A stretch of 64,000 bases of DNA, from contig NZ_JAKWBE010000028.1 of the NCBI RefSeq assembly GCF_022513565.1, forward strand, positions 50,454 to 114,453, written 5' to 3'. Under the pieces are notes generated by a model. That model worked only from the letters and a program-made list of their open reading frames with translations. It ran no database searches and had not been told where the DNA came from. This document shows, one piece after another, positions 60,776 to 64,000 of the stretch; position 1 is the first letter of the stretch; every line of letters begins with the position of its first letter. A program made the translations under genes and the position numbers. Source of the stretch: Streptomyces gilvus. GTDB lineage: Bacteria; Actinomycetota; Actinomycetes; Streptomycetales; Streptomycetaceae.

Positions 60776-61453
60776 ATGACCACCACCTACGACACGCCTG
60801 TGGTCCTGGACCGTCGCGAGGGCCCGTACGGCGAGGTCGTGCTGCGCCGGCACGGCGAGTTGCTGCAGATCATCGCCAACGGCTGCTTCCTGATGGACAC
60901 CTCGGACGGCCGCTCGGAACGGCTGCTCGTCGACGCCGCGCTGCGGGCCCTGGACGCTCGCGAGAACCCGGCCGTGCTGATCGGCGGCCTGGGCGTCGGC
61001 TTCTCGCTCGCACACGCGGCGGCGGATCCGCGCTGGGGCGCGATCACCGTCGTGGAACGGGAACCGGCCGTCATCGACTGGCACCGTGACGGTCCGCTCG
61101 CGGACATCTCCGCGCGGGCCCTCGCCGATGCCCGTACCGAGATCGTGGAAGCGGATCTCCTGACCTTTCTGCGTGAGACATCCGCCACGTACGACGCCCT
61201 GTGCCTGGACATCGACAACGGCCCCGACTGGACGGTCACCGAGGGCAACGACGGCCTGTACGCGCGGGCCGGACTCGCAAGCTGCGCAAGGGTGTTGAAA
61301 CCCGGCGGGGTGCTCGCGGTGTGGTCGGCACAGCCCTCTCCGGAATTTGAAGGAACACTGTGGAATGCCGGGTTCCAACAGGTGCGTACCGAAGAGATCC
61401 CGGTTGCCCGGGGCGTTCCCGACGTCGTGCATCTCGGCGTCCGACCTGGATAG
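60776..61453 (+). CDS. Spermidine-synthase-like methyltransferase
   Basis: 225 residues from ATG 60776. Rossmann-fold segments: NPAVLIGGLGVGFSLAHA (nucleotide-binding loop), ITVVEREPAVIDWH, LLTFLRETSATYDALCLDID and VLKPGGVLAVWSAQP. It resembles spermidine synthases but lacks an obvious polyamine site; it could be a related methyltransferase or transferase. It begins 149 bp from the divergent AAA gene start, and the two share an upstream region. Confidence 0.85.
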   Translation: MTTTYDTPVVLDRREGPYGEVVLRRHGELLQIIANGCFLMDTSDGRSERLLVDAALRALDARENPAVLIGGLGVGFSLAHAAADPRWGAITVVEREPAVIDWHRDGPLADISARALADARTEIVEADLLTFLRETSATYDALCLDIDNGPDWTVTEGNDGLYARAGLASCARVLKPGGVLAVWSAQPSPEFEGTLWNAGFQQVRTEEIPVARGVPDVVHLGVRPG

Positions 61454-61596
61454 CCGAGGGACGGTCACTCCCCGTACTCTGCTTCCCTGACGCAGATCAT
61501 TCAAGCGTCAATCGCAAGCATGCGCAGGCACAGCCAGGCATAGCCAGTCAGAAGGAATGACCCCACGCATTCCGGAAAGCAACTCAGGGGCGGGCG

Positions 61597-62334
61597 ATGG
61601 AGCAGACCCACACATCCCACAACGGCACGACGGCGACCCCGGGCGCACAGCGCCGGGTCCTGGTGGTCGAGGACGACCCGACCATCGTGGACGCCATCGC
61701 GGCCCGCCTGCGCGCCGAGGGTTTCCTCGTGCAGACCGCGGGCGACGGCCCGGCCGCCGTAGACACCGCCGAGGCCTGGCAGCCCGATCTGCTGATCCTC
61801 GACATCATGCTGCCCGGCTTCGACGGTCTGGAGGTCTGCCGCCGTGTGCAGGCCGCCCGTCCGGTGCCGGTGCTGATGCTCACCGCGCGCGACGACGAGA
61901 CCGACATGCTGGTCGGGCTCGGCGTGGGCGCCGACGACTACATGACCAAGCCGTTCTCCATGCGGGAGCTGGCCGCGCGGGTGCACGTCCTGCTGCGGCG
62001 CGTCGAGCGGGCCGCGCTGGCCGCCGCGACGCCGAGGAGCGGCATCCTGCGGCTCGGCGAGCTGGAGATCGACCACGCGCAGCGGCGGGTACGGGTCCGC
62101 AGCGAGGACGTCCACCTCACGCCGACCGAGTTCGACCTGCTGGTGTGCCTCGCCAACACGCCCCGCGCGGTGCTCTCCCGGGAGCAGCTGCTGGCGGAGG
62201 TGTGGGACTGGGCGGACGCCTCCGGCACCCGGACCGTGGACAGCCACATCAAGGCGCTGCGCCGGAAGATCGGCGCCGAGCGGATCCGCACGGTGCACGG
62301 CGTCGGCTACGCGCTGGAGACCCCGACGCCATGA
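61597..62334 (+). CDS. OmpR-family response regulator
   Basis: 245 residues: receiver domain (phospho-acceptor D in LLILDIMLPGFDG, Lys in YMTKPFSM) and C-terminal winged-helix DNA-binding domain (LTPTEFDLLVCLANTPRAVL, SGTRTVDSHIKALRRKIGAE). ATG at 61597. Stop overlaps the start of the kinase gene (ATGA), a standard two-component pair. The order response regulator, kinase, 2-oxoglutarate dehydrogenase matches what I recall from S. coelicolor. Confidence 0.95.
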   Translation: MEQTHTSHNGTTATPGAQRRVLVVEDDPTIVDAIAARLRAEGFLVQTAGDGPAAVDTAEAWQPDLLILDIMLPGFDGLEVCRRVQAARPVPVLMLTARDDETDMLVGLGVGADDYMTKPFSMRELAARVHVLLRRVERAALAAATPRSGILRLGELEIDHAQRRVRVRSEDVHLTPTEFDLLVCLANTPRAVLSREQLLAEVWDWADASGTRTVDSHIKALRRKIGAERIRTVHGVGYALETPTP

Positions 62335-63443
62335 GTGCCGGGCCGGCCGCACGGAGAGGCCCCGGGGAGCCCGAACCCTGGGGCGGTCTGCGCCCGTTCT
62401 CGATCAAGACCAAGCTGGGCGCACTGGTCGTCATCGCGGTCCTCATCACCACCGGGCTGATGATGATCGCCATGCGCACGGCGACGGAGCTGCGCTTCAT
62501 CACGGTCTTCTCGATGATCGCCACACTGCTCATCACGCAGTTCGTGGCCCATTCGCTCACCGCGCCGCTGGACGACATGAACACGGTCGCCCGCTCGATA
62601 TCGCACGGCGACTACACCCGCCGGGTACGCGAGAACCGCCGAGACGAGCTGGGCGACCTGGCCCAGACGATCAACCGCATGGCGGACGACCTGGAGGCCC
62701 AGGACCGGCAGCGCAAGGAGCTGGTGGCGAACGTCTCGCACGAGCTGCGCACCCCCATCGCTGGGCTGCGCGCGGTGCTGGAGAACATCGTCGACGGCGT
62801 CACGACCGCCGACCCGGAGACCATGCGCACGGCGCTGAAGCAGACCGAGCGGCTCGGGCGGCTGGTGGAGACGCTGCTGGACCTGTCCCGGCTGGACAAC
62901 GGCGTCATACCGCTGCGCAAGCGGCGGTTCGAGGTGTGGCCGTACCTCTCGGGCGTGCTGAAGGAGGCCAACATGGCCGTGCCCGCGCGCGCGGGCATCG
63001 CCTCGGGCTCCGGCAGCCACACCCGTACGGACGTCCATCTGCACCTCGACGTCACCCCGCCGGAGCTGACCGCGCACGCGGACCCCGAGCGCCTCCACCA
63101 GGTTGTGGCGAATCTCATCGACAACGCCGTCAAGCACAGCCCGCCGCACGGCCGCGTGACGGTGAAGGCGCGGCGCGGCACGCTGCCGGAGTCGCTGGAG
63201 CTGGAGGTGCTGGACGAGGGCCCGGGCATCCCGCCCTCGGAGTGGCACCGCGTCTTCGAGCGCTTCAACCGCGGCGGCGCGGGCGCGTCCAACGGGCAGG
63301 GCGGGGACGGCGGTACGGGTCTCGGGCTCGCGATCGCCCGGTGGGCGGTCGATCTGCACGGAGGCCGGATCGGAGTGGCCGAATCCGAGCGGGGTTGCCG
63401 GATTCTTGTCACTCTTCCGGGAGAGACATCCGTGCCAAGTTGA
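62331..63443 (+). CDS. Sensor histidine kinase (pair of the OmpR regulator)
   Basis: 370 residues. Two membrane segments close together (TKLGALVVIAVLITTGLMMI and FITVFSMIATLLITQFVAHS) leave almost no extracytoplasmic loop, so it may sense within the membrane or in the cytoplasm. HAMP, HisKA with ANVSHELRTPIAG, and HATPase_c with NLIDNAVKHSP, DEGPGIP and GLGLAIARWAVDLHG are complete. Start ATG 62331. Confidence 0.95.
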   Translation: MSAGPAARRGPGEPEPWGGLRPFSIKTKLGALVVIAVLITTGLMMIAMRTATELRFITVFSMIATLLITQFVAHSLTAPLDDMNTVARSISHGDYTRRVRENRRDELGDLAQTINRMADDLEAQDRQRKELVANVSHELRTPIAGLRAVLENIVDGVTTADPETMRTALKQTERLGRLVETLLDLSRLDNGVIPLRKRRFEVWPYLSGVLKEANMAVPARAGIASGSGSHTRTDVHLHLDVTPPELTAHADPERLHQVVANLIDNAVKHSPPHGRVTVKARRGTLPESLELEVLDEGPGIPPSEWHRVFERFNRGGAGASNGQGGDGGTGLGLAIARWAVDLHGGRIGVAESERGCRILVTLPGETSVPS

Positions 63444-63654
63444 CGTAAAGTCCGAACCGGAGCCTCAAGATCCACCTGCGTCCGGGCTGACGGACACGTG
63501 TGATCAGGCACACGCCCGTACGCGTCGCGTGCAGGGCCCTCGTCGTCGCACCCCGACACACCCGATTCGCAGCGGAACCACGCTTGTTTCCCGCCATTTC
63601 ACGGCTCGAAACCCGCTTTGAGATGTGACTTACGCGACGATGACCTTGCTCGGC

Positions 63655-63684
63655 CTGACCTGACCGGCCATGGGGGCGTAGCCT
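63655..63684 (+). promoter_or_regulatory. Promoter candidate of the 2-oxoglutarate dehydrogenase gene
   Basis: CTGACC (63655-63660), 18 bp, TAGCCT (63679-63684) fits a main-sigma promoter and would start transcription near 63691, about 44 nt before the GTG. It lies in the 291-bp gap after the histidine kinase, which holds no gene. Confidence 0.45.
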
Positions 63685-63734
63685 TTATTTCCGCTGTCCA
63701 TCACCTTGTGAAGCGGAAGAGGGCGGTTGCCGCC

Positions 63735-64000
63735 GTGTCGCCACAGTCCCCCAGTAACTCGAGCTCCCCCACCCTTCGGGCGGGAGGTGCCCCCACGACC
63801 GAAGACCAAGCCGGGAAGAACCCCGCGGCTGCGTTCGGTCCCAACGAGTGGCTCGTCGACGAGATCTATCAGCAGTACCTCCAGGACCCGAACTCGGTCG
63901 ACCGAGCCTGGTGGGACTTCTTCGCCGACTACAAGCCGGGGGCGGCCGCCACCCCGGCTCCCGCGGAGACCACCGCCTCGGCTCCGGCGCCCACCGCCCC
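63735..64000 (+). CDS. sucA: 2-oxoglutarate dehydrogenase/decarboxylase E1 (5' end only)
   Basis: First 88 codons of a long gene cut by the window edge. After a disordered Ser-rich start (MSPQSPSNSSSSPTLRAG) the segment FGPNEWLVDEIYQQYLQDPN and VDRAWWDFFADY is the typical N-terminal subunit-binding helix of actinobacterial multifunctional 2-oxoglutarate dehydrogenase (SucA/Kgd) proteins. A Pro/Ala/Thr-rich linker follows. GTG at 63735 with GGAAGAGGG upstream. Confidence 0.93.
   Translation, partial: MSPQSPSNSSSPTLRAGGAPTTEDQAGKNPAAAFGPNEWLVDEIYQQYLQDPNSVDRAWWDFFADYKPGAAATPAPAETTASAPAPTA

Overview
The window is very GC-rich, with codon use, gene families and gene order typical of a Streptomyces chromosome core. 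Diagnostic are the run rho-thrB-thrC-hom-lysA-nrtL, a conservon (cvnABCD), Lon under a HAIR/HspR-type operator, and a two-component pair just before a 2-oxoglutarate dehydrogenase gene. No database search was possible; names rest on motifs and protein sequence read by eye.

Layout. 1-10,700 (minus strand): 3' part of a secreted trypsin-like protease, rho with twin terminator hairpins, the threonine/lysine genes thrB, thrC, hom and lysA, nrtL, and an unusual response regulator with a pentapeptide-repeat tail. 10,915-16,039: an intact tRNA-Arg(CCG) and, 5.05 kb away, an exact 47-bp copy of its 3' part. These look like attL and attR of an integrated element. Between them lie a twice-frameshifted large gene and an intact ATPase/PD-(D/E)XK protein, but no integrase. 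16,100-28,000: a polymorphic-toxin island with a secreted LamG protein, a 2,154-residue RHS/YD-repeat protein ending in an HExxH metallopeptidase-like tip, a translationally coupled 96-residue Cys4 protein (candidate immunity protein) and two unknown genes. 27,911-28,714 is a gene-poor, relatively AT-rich stretch.

28,700-44,000: a small membrane protein behind a sigma-B-like promoter, Ku and a LigD-type polymerase (end joining, divergent), a NERD protein, a Cys-type phosphatase followed by two kinds of tandem DNA repeat, a lipoprotein/histidine-kinase pair without response regulator, a secreted SH3 protein, an FtsW/RodA-PBP pair, DUF3291, two divergent diiron proteins, a TetR regulator and an NlpC/P60 hydrolase. 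43,590-49,140: the conservon cvnABCD followed by a styrene-monooxygenase-like flavoprotein, all minus strand and mostly overlapping. 49,488-64,000: PP2C-like phosphatase, lipoprotein, MarR regulator, lon, rhomboid-like protein, SnoaL-like and cupin genes, a 1,505-residue AAA/TPR regulator with a roughly 330-residue Gly/Ala/Val repeat tract, a spermidine-synthase-like methyltransferase, an OmpR/histidine-kinase pair, and the start of the 2-oxoglutarate dehydrogenase gene.

The most interesting parts are the integrase-less tRNA-flanked element with its ATPase-nuclease cargo, the RHS metallopeptidase toxin module, the phased array of four LacI-box-like sites at 33,036-33,155, and the giant repeat-bearing AAA regulator.
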